A stretch of DNA of 36,596 nt, from the NCBI GenBank assembly GCA_900543205.1, contig UQQM01000021.1, forward strand, positions 1-36,596. Direction: 5' to 3'. This DNA is from an uncultured Bacteroides sp. GTDB taxonomy: Bacteria > Bacteroidota > Bacteroidia > Bacteroidales > UBA932. Below, piece by piece: positions 1 to 7,823 of the stretch (its first letter is position 1; each line of letters starts with the position of its first letter). The translations under genes were made by a program, and so were the position numbers. The notes beneath the pieces are model-generated. The model had not been told where the DNA came from and made no database searches. It saw only the letters and a list, made by a program, of their open reading frames with translations.

Positions 1-284
1 CCGGCGACATGGGAGGAGACGTGGAGCAGTTCCTCACCGACTACTTCTTCGGCGATATCTACAGCCGGGGCGCGCTCGACCTGAAGACACGCGAGTTGCT
101 CGGCTACTGTGTGCTGACCACCTTGGAAGCCGAAAGCCAGCTCCATTCGCACTATCACGGCAACATCAACGCGGGCAACTCACCGGAAACGCTTACCGCC
201 GCCGTAATCCAGTGCCTGCCCTACATCGGCTTCCCCGCCGCTATCAAGGCGTTGCGCATCATCAAGGAGGAATATGCCAGGTGA
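1..284 (+). CDS. Carboxymuconolactone decarboxylase family protein, 3' part
   Basis: The C-terminal ~93 residues of an AhpD/CMD-like protein. The frame is open to the window edge, so the ATG at 9 is probably internal and the true start lies upstream. The central helix pair carries the family's 'SQLHSHYHGNINAG' type segment, preceded by 'LLGYCVLTTLEAE' and followed by the 'QCLPYIGFPAA' helix. These small all-helical proteins act as decarboxylases or peroxidase-like enzymes. The CxxC redox pair of AhpD is not visible here, so a peroxidase role is not supported. The substrate cannot be named. The next gene starts 33 bp downstream on the same strand. Confidence 0.8.
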   Translation, partial: GDMGGDVEQFLTDYFFGDIYSRGALDLKTRELLGYCVLTTLEAESQLHSHYHGNINAGNSPETLTAAVIQCLPYIGFPAAIKALRIIKEEYAR

Positions 285-317
285 CATTGCGGCATGACGT
301 TTGCGCAGGCTCGCGCC

Positions 318-1202
318 ATGCGAAAATATCTTCCGTTATTCCTTCTCCTGGCCTTATGCACGGGTGCGGCGGCGCAGGACAGCCTGAAAACGATTGTCGG
401 ACATATCACTGACCGCAACGGACATAGCATAGAATATGTGGCGGCAGGCATTCCCGGCAGGAACATTGGAACGGTCTCCGACTCCGAGGGCCGCTTCACC
501 CTGGAATTGCCGGACACCACTGCCGCCGACCTGATGTTCTTCCATGTTTCATACAAGGAAAAGAGCATTCCGGCGGCGGAACTTATCGCCGCGACCGGAC
601 CGGTGACGGTGATTCTCGAAGAAAACAGGCTGGCAGCAGCGGTCGTGACTCCCGGGAAGAGAAAAGACAGGAGGCTGGTCGGCAAAGGCGCGCGGGTGCC
701 CGGAGGCATCGCGACCATGGAACCTTCCAGCACCGGCATGGAAATCGGTTCGGTGATTGAAGTCAGGAAAGAGTTTACAATCAGGAAGATCTCCCTCGAA
801 GTGCTGCGGAACGCCTTGCCGGGATGCGTGCTTGGCGTCAATATCTATAGAACCGAAGGTTCCCCCGCAACATTCGACAACGTGCTCAGGAAACCGATAT
901 ACTGCAATATCCCCGTCAGCGACGACAAGACGAAATGCGAAATCGAGCCGGAAGAGATTGTCGTCCTCTCCCCCGGCTCATACTTCATAGCGCTCGCGCT
1001 GGTCGACTGCGACAGGGAGCTTCAGGAAAAATGGAAGGACAAGCCTTCGTGGAGCAAGGACGAGCGCTTCGAGAACTCTCTGACATCCATCGATTTCCCG
1101 CTTTACCTCAAATCCTGCTATATACGCAGCAAGGCGATGCAGGACGTCGAACCAATCCCGGTCGGAACCGGCCTGACCGTCGAAGGGACGGAACTGCAAT
1201 GA
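318..1202 (+). CDS. Secreted carboxypeptidase-regulatory-like domain protein
   Basis: About 294 aa. I chose the ATG at 318, not the earlier one at 294, because it opens directly on a signal peptide (MRKYLPLFLLLALC, cleavage after AAA). Residues ~28-105 form a CarboxypepD_reg-like beta-sandwich ('VGHITDRNGHSIEYVAAGI', 'GTVSDSEGRFTLELP') as found at the N-terminus of many Bacteroidota surface proteins. The rest (~110-294) has no family I recognise; similar extensions occur in stand-alone Bacteroidales proteins with this domain. No TonB plug or barrel follows, so it is not a SusC-type receptor. Probably periplasmic or surface-exposed; function unknown. Confidence 0.7.
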   Translation: MRKYLPLFLLLALCTGAAAQDSLKTIVGHITDRNGHSIEYVAAGIPGRNIGTVSDSEGRFTLELPDTTAADLMFFHVSYKEKSIPAAELIAATGPVTVILEENRLAAAVVTPGKRKDRRLVGKGARVPGGIATMEPSSTGMEIGSVIEVRKEFTIRKISLEVLRNALPGCVLGVNIYRTEGSPATFDNVLRKPIYCNIPVSDDKTKCEIEPEEIVVLSPGSYFIALALVDCDRELQEKWKDKPSWSKDERFENSLTSIDFPLYLKSCYIRSKAMQDVEPIPVGTGLTVEGTELQ

Positions 1203-1233
1203 CAGATGGCGGCGGCATTCCGGGACGGCGGCG

Positions 1234-1398
1234 CTATTTCTTCCGGCCGCTTTTGCGCAGGGCTTCGGCGATGATCCACTGGAGCTGCCCGTTGACGCTG
1301 CGGAACTCATCGGCAGCCCATTTCTTGAGGGCTGCCATGGTCTCCGCATCTACGCGAAGGACGAAACTCTCCGTATCTGAAGCAGGCTTCCGGGGCAT
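1234..1398 (-). CDS. Small Arc-like ribbon-helix-helix DNA-binding protein
   Basis: A 54-aa gene. The reading is MPRKPASDTESFVLRVDAET, then MAALKKWAADEFRSVNGQLQ, then WIIAEALRKSGRKK. The beta strand 'SFVLRVDAE', helix A 'MAALKKWAADEF' and helix B 'NGQLQWIIAEALRK' match the Arc/MetJ ribbon-helix-helix fold. It starts 6 bp after the SPFH stop codon on the same strand, so the two are co-transcribed and probably translationally coupled. Such Arc-type proteins are often listed as antitoxins, but no toxin gene lies next to it. A role as regulator of, or partner to, the SPFH gene is inferred. Confidence 0.72.
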   Translation of the reverse strand: MPRKPASDTESFVLRVDAETMAALKKWAADEFRSVNGQLQWIIAEALRKSGRKK

Positions 1399-1404
1399 CG
1401 CCGA

Positions 1405-2373
1405 CTACTGATATATCGTTCCGGTATTCACCACGGGCTGTGCGGATTCGTCACCGCAGAGCACCACGAGCAGGTTGCTGACCATAGCAGCCTTGCGCTC
1501 CTCGTCCAGTTCCACCACCTGGTCGTCCTTGAGCTTATCGAGGGCCATCTTCACCATGGAGACCGCTCCTTCGACTATCTTCTCGCGGGCGGATATCACG
1601 GCGGCGGCCTGCTGGCGGCGCAGCATCACGGCGGCGATTTCGGGGGCGTACGCCAGATAATTGATACGCGCCTCCACGACCTCTATTCCGGCCATCGCGA
1701 GCCTGTCGTTCAGGGTCTTCTCGAGTATTTCATTGACCTCCTCCCCTCCGGAGCGCAGGGTCACCTCATCCTGGCCGCCCTCGTTGTTGTCGTAATTGTA
1801 GTCCGCAGCCACCTGGCGCAGGGCGGCGTCGCTCTGTATCTTCACGAAATTCTCCAGAGCATTCATCACGGAGGCCACGCGGCTGGCGGCGGCAGCTGCG
1901 GCAGCGGAGGCGGATGTGGACGACAGCGCCGCCGAAACCACTCCGGCCATGGTCTGCGAATCTATCTCGAACAGGGCCTTGTAGGTATCCTTGAGCCTCC
2001 ACACCAGCACGAGGCCCACCATTATCGGATTGCCCACCTTGTCGTTGACCTTTATGGGCTCCACGTCCAGGTTCCTGGCCCTGAGCGAAAGCTTCTTCTT
2101 TGTCAGCAGCGGATTCACCCAGTAATATCCGGTCTCGCTGAAGGTGCCCCTGTACTTTCCGAAGAAGACCATCACGCGGGCCTCATTGGGTTCGAGCTTG
2201 ACATAGCCGGCGAAGAACGCGAACCATATTATCGCCAGAACCAGGCCGAGGACGGCAAGTCCGAGCATTTGCGAAAGGAAGCAGGCCACAACGGCGGCCG
2301 ACATCACGATCAGATGGAGGAACAGCATCACGAAGCCGTTCATCACGAAACCCTTGAATTGGAATTCTTTCAT
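1405..2373 (-). CDS. SPFH/Band 7 domain membrane protein
   Basis: About 322 aa when started at the ATG at 2373 ([19 protein letters not shown]); an earlier in-frame ATG at 2385 is possible. Two hydrophobic segments (~10-30 and ~35-55) anchor it. An SPFH/prohibitin domain follows ('[17 protein letters not shown]', 'GYYWVNPLL', '[17 protein letters not shown]'), then an unusual Ala/Ser-rich stretch at ~150-165 and the conserved end '[27 protein letters not shown]' region in several pieces. SPFH proteins oligomerise and organise membrane microdomains or proteases. The TAnnTTTG promoter just upstream fits a transcript that also carries the 54-aa Arc-like gene. No NfeD partner or protease gene is adjacent. 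Confidence 0.9.
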   Translation of the reverse strand: MKEFQFKGFVMNGFVMLFLHLIVMSAAVVACFLSQMLGLAVLGLVLAIIWFAFFAGYVKLEPNEARVMVFFGKYRGTFSETGYYWVNPLLTKKKLSLRARNLDVEPIKVNDKVGNPIMVGLVLVWRLKDTYKALFEIDSQTMAGVVSAALSSTSASAAAAAAASRVASVMNALENFVKIQSDAALRQVAADYNYDNNEGGQDEVTLRSGGEEVNEILEKTLNDRLAMAGIEVVEARINYLAYAPEIAAVMLRRQQAAAVISAREKIVEGAVSMVKMALDKLKDDQVVELDEERKAAMVSNLLVVLCGDESAQPVVNTGTIYQ

Positions 2374-2395
2374 AAGTAATATCATTTTGATATTG

Positions 2396-2426
2396 CAAAT
2401 ATATCACAATAATCCGGAAATCCAAA
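2396..2426 (-). promoter_or_regulatory. Bacteroidota-type promoter of the SPFH gene
   Basis: On the minus strand, TTTG (2423-2426), exactly 19 bp, then TATATTTG (2396-2403). This matches the Bacteroidota -33/-7 consensus. It lies 22 bp upstream of the chosen SPFH start. Confidence 0.75.
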
Positions 2427-2558
2427 ATTCAGCCCGCTTTTCCGGCAGTTCCGGATGCGCCGCAACTGAGAGCCCTTCCGGCACGCATATTGGAGAAGGC
2501 AGAAGCGCGGAACCGCTCAAAAGCACGGCCTCCGCAAGAATCTGAGAAGAAAAAAGAC

Positions 2559-2566
2559 TATATTTG
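2559..2566 (+). promoter_or_regulatory. -7 element of the rsh gene, abutting the start codon
   Basis: TATATTTG ends only 5 bp before the ATG at 2572. No good -33 element is seen 18-20 bp upstream, so support is partial. If used, transcription would begin at or next to the A of ATG, giving a leaderless message. No Shine-Dalgarno-like sequence precedes the ATG. Confidence 0.5.
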
Positions 2567-2571
2567 CCGTA

Positions 2572-4671
2572 ATGGAAAATCTTAAGGAAAAGGCGCGCTC
2601 AGTCGCCGCCTCCGCGCTCAGGGACGAGACCCGCTACGACGGCTCCCCTTTCATCGGACATCCCGACAACGTCGCCCGCATAGTGGAGGACGAAATCGGA
2701 CTGCCCGACGAGTGCGTCGCCGCCGTCTATCTCCACGAAGCGACGCGCATCCACAAGGACATAGACATCAGCGCATTCCCGCAGGACGTCAGGACCATAG
2801 TGGACGGGCTGAACAAGATTTCCACCATCAAGCCCAAGGACACGCGGCTCGAAGCAGAGAACTACAAGAAGCTGATAGTGCAGTACTCCACAGACCCGCG
2901 CGTCATCGTGCTCAAGATCGCCGACCGGCTTGAGGTGATGCGCAACCTGAAGATGTTCCCCAAGAGCTCCAGGGACCAGAAGCTGCTGGAGACAACCATG
3001 CTCTACATGCCGCTGGCGCACCAGCTGGGCCTCTACAACATCAACACGGAGCTCGGCAACATCTATCTGCGCTACTCCGAGCCCGAGCAGTACAGGGCAA
3101 TCACCAACAAGCTCAAGGCCACCGAGAAGGACCGCGAACAGCTGACCGCTGAATTCATACGCCCCCTGGAGCGCAAGCTCTCCGACGCGGGCATCAGATA
3201 CAAGCTCAAGGCGCGCACCAAGAGCGCATTCTCCATCTTCCGCAAGATGCAGGTGCAGAAGGTGCCCTTCGAAGGCGTCCACGACGTGTTCGCGATACGC
3301 TTCATCATCGACTGCGAGGACGACCCCAAGCTCGAAAAGGACCTCTGCTGGAAGGTCTACTCCTACGTGACCGAGGAATACGAACCCGACATCTCGCGCC
3401 TGCGCGACTGGCTCACCACACCCCGGCCCAACGGCTACGAGTCGCTGCACATCACCGTGAAGAACAAGCTCGGGCAGTCGCTGGAGGTGCAGATACGCAC
3501 CAAGCGCATGGACATAGAGGCCGAAAGCGGCAACGCAGCGCACTGGGCCTACAAGGGCATACGCCACGAAGCCTCCATAGACCGCTGGCTGCAGTCGGTG
3601 CGCGACTCGCTGGAGCATCCCCTCGAAGCCAGCCCCGAGTACCTTCCGGCGCCGCCCACGAAAGAGATTTTCGTGTTCACCCCCACAGGCGAACTGAGAA
3701 TACTGGCAGCCGGGGCGTCGGTGCTCGACTTCGCTTTCAGCATACACACGAACCTCGGAAGCCGCTGCACCGGAGGCAAGGTCAACGGCAAACCCGTCCA
3801 GATCAAGGAGAAGCTCAAGACCGGCGACGTAGTCGAGATAATGACAGGAAAGAACCAGCGGCCGAGCCGCGACTGGCTGAACTGGGTCGTCACTTCCAAG
3901 GCGCGCACCAAGATCAAGCAGGAGCTCGACGCCGAAGAGCGCAAGGCGGCGACCGAAGGACGTGAAATCCTCGAACGCAGGCTCCGCAACTGGAAGCTCG
4001 AGTTCCCCGACGAACTCCTCACCGAGTTCATGAAGTCCGCCAAATACAATTCCGAGATGGCGATGATGGCAGCCATCGCGGCGGAAGAGCTGGACGTCAA
4101 CGACATCAAGGAATTCCTGCTGCAGAAGCAGGCGCAGAAGGAGGAGCACTCCGCACAGAGACAGGAAGGCCCGGCCGAAGGCAGGAAGGCCTACGGAGGT
4201 TCCGCAAGCGCATCGGACGACATTCTCGTGATAAACGCGAAGAATGTCAAGGGACTGGACTACAAGCTCTCCAAATGCTGCAACCCCGTGTTCGGAGATG
4301 ACGTGTTCGGCTTCGTGACGCGCACCGAAGGCATCAAGATACACCGCATGTCATGCCCCAACGCGGCCAGGCTCATGGAAAGGTTCCCCTACCGGATACA
4401 GAAGGTCGTATGGCAGGACAGCGCTTCGAGCGGAGACTTCCAGTGCACCCTGGCGGTCACGGCGGCCCTGGAGCATCCCGTGCTCACTTCCATCATGGAC
4501 ATCATAGGCCAGTTCAAGGTGTCGATGCGCTCCTGCAACGTCAAGGAGAATCCCCGCCTGGGCACCTACGAAATACAGATACGGCTTCTGGTTCCTTCCA
4601 ACACCGAGCTCGACAAGGTGATTTCGCAGATTTCCAACATCAAGAGCGTGATGAGGGTGAAACGCGTATAG
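2572..4671 (+). CDS. rsh: RelA/SpoT homolog, (p)ppGpp synthetase with degenerate hydrolase site
   Basis: 699 aa with full long-RSH architecture. Residues ~20-150 are an HD-type hydrolase-like domain, ~190-320 the synthetase domain (G-loop 'TTPRPNGYESLHITV', then 'EVQIRTKRMDIEAE'), ~365-430 TGS ('IFVFTPTGEL', 'LKTGDVVEIMTG'), then helical and zinc-finger parts ('KLSKCCNPVFGDDV'), and a C-terminal ACT domain (~625-699). It makes ppGpp/pppGpp in the stringent response. The hydrolase His-Asp signature reads H55-E56, and the following Glu-Asp pair reads T58-R59, so hydrolysis is probably lost. That makes it a synthetase-only, RelA-like enzyme, and another hydrolase should exist in the genome. A hypothetical gene follows 13 bp downstream. 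Confidence 0.95.
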   Translation: MENLKEKARSVAASALRDETRYDGSPFIGHPDNVARIVEDEIGLPDECVAAVYLHEATRIHKDIDISAFPQDVRTIVDGLNKISTIKPKDTRLEAENYKKLIVQYSTDPRVIVLKIADRLEVMRNLKMFPKSSRDQKLLETTMLYMPLAHQLGLYNINTELGNIYLRYSEPEQYRAITNKLKATEKDREQLTAEFIRPLERKLSDAGIRYKLKARTKSAFSIFRKMQVQKVPFEGVHDVFAIRFIIDCEDDPKLEKDLCWKVYSYVTEEYEPDISRLRDWLTTPRPNGYESLHITVKNKLGQSLEVQIRTKRMDIEAESGNAAHWAYKGIRHEASIDRWLQSVRDSLEHPLEASPEYLPAPPTKEIFVFTPTGELRILAAGASVLDFAFSIHTNLGSRCTGGKVNGKPVQIKEKLKTGDVVEIMTGKNQRPSRDWLNWVVTSKARTKIKQELDAEERKAATEGREILERRLRNWKLEFPDELLTEFMKSAKYNSEMAMMAAIAAEELDVNDIKEFLLQKQAQKEEHSAQRQEGPAEGRKAYGGSASASDDILVINAKNVKGLDYKLSKCCNPVFGDDVFGFVTRTEGIKIHRMSCPNAARLMERFPYRIQKVVWQDSASSGDFQCTLAVTAALEHPVLTSIMDIIGQFKVSMRSCNVKENPRLGTYEIQIRLLVPSNTELDKVISQISNIKSVMRVKRV

Positions 4672-4684
4672 AACAGAAACTACA

Positions 4685-5242
4685 ATGACGGACAGTGCTT
4701 TCTATGATTCATTCGAGACTATTCTCGAAAACGGCCTCCTGAAGATATGCCGCGGAGCCGGGCTCATCGGCGACACGCTGTTGCGGTCCGACGACATAGA
4801 CGACAGATGGGAGGAATATATCAAGGACTATGTGGCGGATGCTGTGGAGAACTTCAACCAATATCCCGAGGCAGCAATCTCCTGGGCCGGATTCCTCGGC
4901 ATCGGAGTGGCCCACTGGTGGGACATGGACTGGCAGGAGCACAGGAGAGACCCCTATACCTCCTTCTACGGCGGGCGCGGATGGGACGACATGGACGAGC
5001 ACGTGCTGCGCGACCTGCTGGGCCTCAAGCTCGACGGCAAGGAGGCGAAGAGAATCTCGGACACCCTGCTGAGCTGCGCTACGGCCACTCTCGGACTGCT
5101 GCGCCACGAGGGCATAGAGACACAGACCGAACGCGGCTTCTTCGTGCTCACCCGCGCCTATTCGGTACTATACAGAATAGGCGCCGGAATCGAGCTCCAG
5201 CGCCTCGGCTACAAGGCCGTGCCGATACAAATCCGGAAATAG
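4685..5242 (+). CDS. Conserved hypothetical protein downstream of rsh
   Basis: 185 aa, soluble, acidic and aromatic-rich. There is no signal peptide or membrane segment. Visible blocks are 'WAGFLGIGVAHWWDMDW', 'RDPYTSFYGGRGWDDMDEHV' and an amphipathic C-terminal helix ending 'GIELQRLGYKAVPIQIRK'. I do not recognise the family and assign no function. It begins 13 bp after the rsh stop on the same strand, so co-transcription is likely. It ends 6 bp before the convergent higA stop. Confidence 0.8.
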   Translation: MTDSAFYDSFETILENGLLKICRGAGLIGDTLLRSDDIDDRWEEYIKDYVADAVENFNQYPEAAISWAGFLGIGVAHWWDMDWQEHRRDPYTSFYGGRGWDDMDEHVLRDLLGLKLDGKEAKRISDTLLSCATATLGLLRHEGIETQTERGFFVLTRAYSVLYRIGAGIELQRLGYKAVPIQIRK

Positions 5243-5248
5243 TTACGG

Positions 5249-5608
5249 TTACAGTCCCAGCATCGCTGAAGGCTGGATATCAAGCACTTTGCAAAGGGAA
5301 CTGGCTATTTTCAAGGTCGGCTCGGCTCTTCCGTTGACATAATCGCTGATACGGGAAGGACTGACTCCGATTTCCTCCGCCAGCTGCTTCTGGGTCATAT
5401 TCTTTTCCTCCAGAGCCAGTTCCACGAGCTGGGCTACCGTCGGCTTGCCTATCGGAAAATGCTCCTTTTCATATTCGATGACCACATCGGACAGAATGGA
5501 AAGTTCCACGGCGTCCTTGTCATCTGCGGAAGCATCTTCCGGCACCAAAGGCAGAAGCTCCTCTATCTTTGACAAAGCAAACTCGTATTGTGATTTAGTT
5601 ATATTCAT
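5249..5608 (-). CDS. higA: HigA-type antitoxin, XRE-family HTH
   Basis: 119 aa. The N-terminal half (~1-55) is helical and acidic and should contact the toxin. The C-terminal half holds an HTH_3 domain ('TVAQLVELALEEKNMTQKQL', 'EEIGVSPSRISDYVNGRAEP', 'LCKVLDI'). It neutralises HigB and normally represses its own operon. It lies second, 11 bp after the toxin stop, which is the toxin-first order typical of higBA. The palindrome upstream of higB is the probable operator. Confidence 0.92.
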   Translation of the reverse strand: MNITKSQYEFALSKIEELLPLVPEDASADDKDAVELSILSDVVIEYEKEHFPIGKPTVAQLVELALEEKNMTQKQLAEEIGVSPSRISDYVNGRAEPTLKIASSLCKVLDIQPSAMLGL

Positions 5609-5619
5609 CTTTCAATATT

Positions 5620-5922
5620 CTATATTGTGGCACAATCTATCATGTCATACTCGCCGTGAGTCCCTACAAACCTGATGAAGACATATCCCATCCGGAATTT
5701 TATCACAACGACCAGCCTGTACCGATTACCCTTGATGTTGAACACATAATGCTGGTTTCCAACATAATCCGCCGAGGGGAAATCGAGTTTGATGTCCGAC
5801 AAGGTCGCCCATTGCGCATCTTCCACTATCTGATACCATCGCTCCAAGGCTACTTTCGCATCTTCCCTTCCATTACTTTCATAAAACTCCCTAAGCTTTC
5901 TGTGCGACACTATCCTCATCAC
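5620..5922 (-). CDS. higB: HigB-type mRNA interferase toxin
   Basis: 100 aa, or 99 from the second ATG at 5919. Diagnostic blocks are 'MRIVSHRKLREFYE', 'WYQIVEDAQWATLSDIK', 'FPSADYVGNQHYVFNIKGN', 'RYRLVVVIKF' and 'FIRFVGTHGEYDMID'. These match the HigB family (RelE fold), which cleaves mRNA on translating ribosomes. The gene is intact, with no frameshift. It is transcribed before higA from the promoter at 5934-5963. Confidence 0.94.
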   Translation of the reverse strand: MMRIVSHRKLREFYESNGREDAKVALERWYQIVEDAQWATLSDIKLDFPSADYVGNQHYVFNIKGNRYRLVVVIKFRMGYVFIRFVGTHGEYDMIDCATI

Positions 5923-5933
5923 TCTCTTTTTTA

Positions 5934-5963
5934 CAAAAGTACTGAATTATTCCGAATTTCAAA
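5934..5963 (-). promoter_or_regulatory. higBA promoter
   Basis: On the minus strand, TTTG (5960-5963), 18 bp, then TACTTTTG (5934-5941), 11 bp before the first higB ATG. This fits the Bacteroidota consensus, and its -33 element lies inside the palindrome at 5954-5991. Confidence 0.7.
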
Positions 5964-5991
5964 ATTATTTACCTTAAAAATTTTGAAATTC
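5954..5991. promoter_or_regulatory. Inverted repeat, probable HigA operator
   Basis: A perfect 13-bp inverted repeat: GAATTTCAAAATT at 5954-5966 and AATTTTGAAATTC at 5979-5991, with a 12-bp AT-rich spacer. It overlaps the -33 element of the higBA promoter, so a bound repressor would block RNA polymerase. This is the expected place for HigA autoregulation; the binding itself is inferred. Confidence 0.72.
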
Positions 5992-6070
5992 AACAGATAT
6001 AACTTGCTTCAGGTCGACAATCATTCAGCTTTTACGTTGCAACAACGCTATTTTCATAGAATGCAGGGAC

Positions 6071-6151
6071 ATGGCCATGGTTCTGATGACCCACCTCACC
6101 ACCGAGGAACGCAGGCAAGCTTACGAGGACAAGTTCGGTCAGACAGAATAA
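6071..6151 (+). pseudogene. Possible C-terminal protein fragment
   Basis: A 26-codon reading from ATG (MAMVLMTHLTTEERRQAYED, then KFGQTE, stop). The frame stays open upstream to about 5990 with protein-like content. The composition looks like the end of a real helical protein, not random sequence. No family is recognised and no start signal is seen, so it is either a decayed gene end or a tiny gene. Confidence 0.25.
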
Positions 6152-6373
6152 TACAATTCCGTGCCCTGCGGCGGAGTAGGCCTGGCGGCGTAAAATTATG
6201 CCTGTGCAGACCCTATTCCAAAAACAGCATCGCAGGGCCCTAGGAGACCATTTTCGGCAAATCCTATGCACAGCCTTCGGCTTCCAAAAGTGCATAGCCG
6301 GGCGGTTACGAATCGGAACTTACTGATTGACAACTGGTTGCAAATCGCTCCTGCACAATCAAAATTTCAGCCC

Positions 6374-6478
6374 CTATGATTCCTCGACCACGCCTTTCCC
6401 GTCAAACATAATCATGTGCCGCCGGTTGCTGCACCTGCCCAGAGAAAGCTCTACCGCCGTCGGCGTCGGTGATCGCAT
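6374..6478 (-). pseudogene. 34-codon ORF, possible truncated FeMo-cofactor-domain relic
   Basis: The reading begins MRSPTPTAVELSLGRCSNRR, continues HMIMFDGKGVVEES and stops. An AAAGGGAT sequence just before the ATG could serve in initiation. The pattern 'GRC-x-aromatic/basic-x-I-hydrophobic-DGK-VV-EE' weakly recalls the N-terminal strands of the dinitrogenase iron-molybdenum cofactor (NifX/NafY-like) domain, which would be cut after one third. The resemblance is by eye only, and the ORF may be chance. Confidence 0.2.
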
Positions 6479-6785
6479 ATCCCTTTCAACGAGAGGCATT
6501 GCAATTCTGCAAGTTCAGCAGTTTTGCAATCTGCTGTCACGATTACGGTAGATTGCAAATCACACCGGAACGCAGAAAGCAGCCGCAACGAAGTCGGACG
6601 GCCATATCATCCACGAGCAGGCTCTTCTCGCCTGCGAGGGATGCTTATGGACGCAGGCGGCAGATAGGATCCGGATTGTAAATCCACCGCAACTGAAGGC
6701 AAATCCGATGCAACTGATCAGGCAGCTTCAGCAGGGCGACGGCTGATATGCCATTACAGTAACAGGTCCGCAGTAACGGTGACTT

Positions 6786-7823
6786 TCAGCGTGACCGCGC
6801 GTTCAACGCACGGCGGTAGGCCGCGGCGTTGCGATTATGCTCCCTGAGCGTGCGGGCGAACACATGCGTACCCGAGAAGTCGGCGTTTGCGCAGAAGAAG
6901 AGATTCCCACGCCCGGGCTCGCCGCCGTAGTCAGGATTGAGCACGGCCTCGAGCGCGGCCCTGCAGGGCACGCAGATAGGGCCCGGAGGCAGTCCGGGAT
7001 GACGGTAAGTGTTATAGGGAGAATCCACCTGAAGGTGCTCGTTCAGCACACGGGTTATGCCGTAGTCGAAACAGAATGCGACCGTTGGATCCGCCTGGAG
7101 CGGCATCCAAAGCTTGAGGCGGTTCAGATAGACGCCGGCAATCAGAGGCATCTCCTCCTCGGCGTTGGTCTCGGCGTCGACTATCGAGGCCAAAGTCGAC
7201 ACCTCCAGTCGCGACAGCCCAAGCGATTCAGCCTTAGCGTCATTATCCGGAGTCCAGAAGGCGTCCCAGGCCTCCTTCTGCCTGTCAAGGAAATCCTCCG
7301 CCGAAGCGGTCCAGTACATTTCGTAGGTGGCCGGCATCAGCAGAGCGAAGACGTTGGTGGAATCGAAGCCGTAGCGGGAGAGCAGCGTGTTGTCGCTGAG
7401 CGCCCGGCGCACCGAGGCAGAGTCGACGAGCAGCTGGCTGCTGACCTTGGCGGCTATGTTGCCCTTGAGCCTGAGGTTTCCCGAAAGGGTGAGCTTCACC
7501 GGAGTCTGCCATCCGTTGTTCAGCATGCGCGCCACATAGACGCTCGAATTCCCGGGTTCCACCGTATAATGCCCTACGGTAAGATATTCCGCCACCCTCT
7601 TCTTCCTGAAAACCCTTTCGAGACTGCGGCGGCTCCTCACTCCGGCCGAGCCGGCAATCTCGTCAAGAATCTCATCGGAAGAGCTCCCGGGATATACGTA
7701 TATTTCGGCGGTCCGCCTGAAATTGGGAAGCCTGTTGTCCCTCAGATAGCGTCCGGCCACGAAGGCTCCGGCAGCCAGGGCAGCGACTGCCGCAATAAGG
7801 AAAATAATCTTCAGACGCCTCAT
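6786..7823 (-). CDS. mltG: Endolytic transglycosylase MltG
   Basis: 345 aa. An N-terminal inner-membrane anchor (~5-26) precedes a LysM-like region ('AEIYVYPGSSSDEILDEIA') and the YceG domain. The catalytic block reads 'ASIVDAETNAEEEMPLIAGV', then 'YLNRLKLWMPLQADPTVAF' (Glu in the 'ET' step near residue 217). The C-terminal 'PYNTYRHPGLPPGPICVP' and 'YFCAN-like' (here 'LFFCANADFSGTHVF') signatures are also present. MltG cuts nascent glycan strands and acts as a terminator of peptidoglycan polymerisation. Its ATG overlaps the stop of the upstream LysM gene by 4 bp (ATGA), so translation is coupled in a cell-wall operon. Confidence 0.95.
   Translation of the reverse strand: MRRLKIIFLIAAVAALAAGAFVAGRYLRDNRLPNFRRTAEIYVYPGSSSDEILDEIAGSAGVRSRRSLERVFRKKRVAEYLTVGHYTVEPGNSSVYVARMLNNGWQTPVKLTLSGNLRLKGNIAAKVSSQLLVDSASVRRALSDNTLLSRYGFDSTNVFALLMPATYEMYWTASAEDFLDRQKEAWDAFWTPDNDAKAESLGLSRLEVSTLASIVDAETNAEEEMPLIAGVYLNRLKLWMPLQADPTVAFCFDYGITRVLNEHLQVDSPYNTYRHPGLPPGPICVPCRAALEAVLNPDYGGEPGRGNLFFCANADFSGTHVFARTLREHNRNAAAYRRALNARSR

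Larger units (their letters stand above)
5992..6785. other. Gene-poor stretch with decayed coding fragments
   Basis: About 800 bp between higBA and mltG with no intact gene that I can support. It holds two short open stretches (6071-6151 plus, 6374-6478 minus) that look like protein ends or remnants. It also has small inverted repeats: TGCAATCT at 6525-6532 with AGATTGCA at 6550-6557, CAGCAG/CTGCTG around 6518-6536, and GCAGGC/GCCTGC near 6620-6640. Several short GATTGCA/TTGCAA words recur. It is most likely the scar of lost genes next to a toxin-antitoxin module. A non-coding RNA cannot be excluded. Confidence 0.5.

Noticed and set aside
1234..1349. The 123-codon minus-strand frame over 978-1349
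   Set aside because: A different frame of the same strand gives the Arc-like protein with a proper start after the SPFH stop.
2599..4344. 581-codon open frame antisense to rsh
   Set aside because: It mirrors the GC-rich codon pattern of rsh, has no recognisable domain and no start signal; rsh itself is unmistakable.
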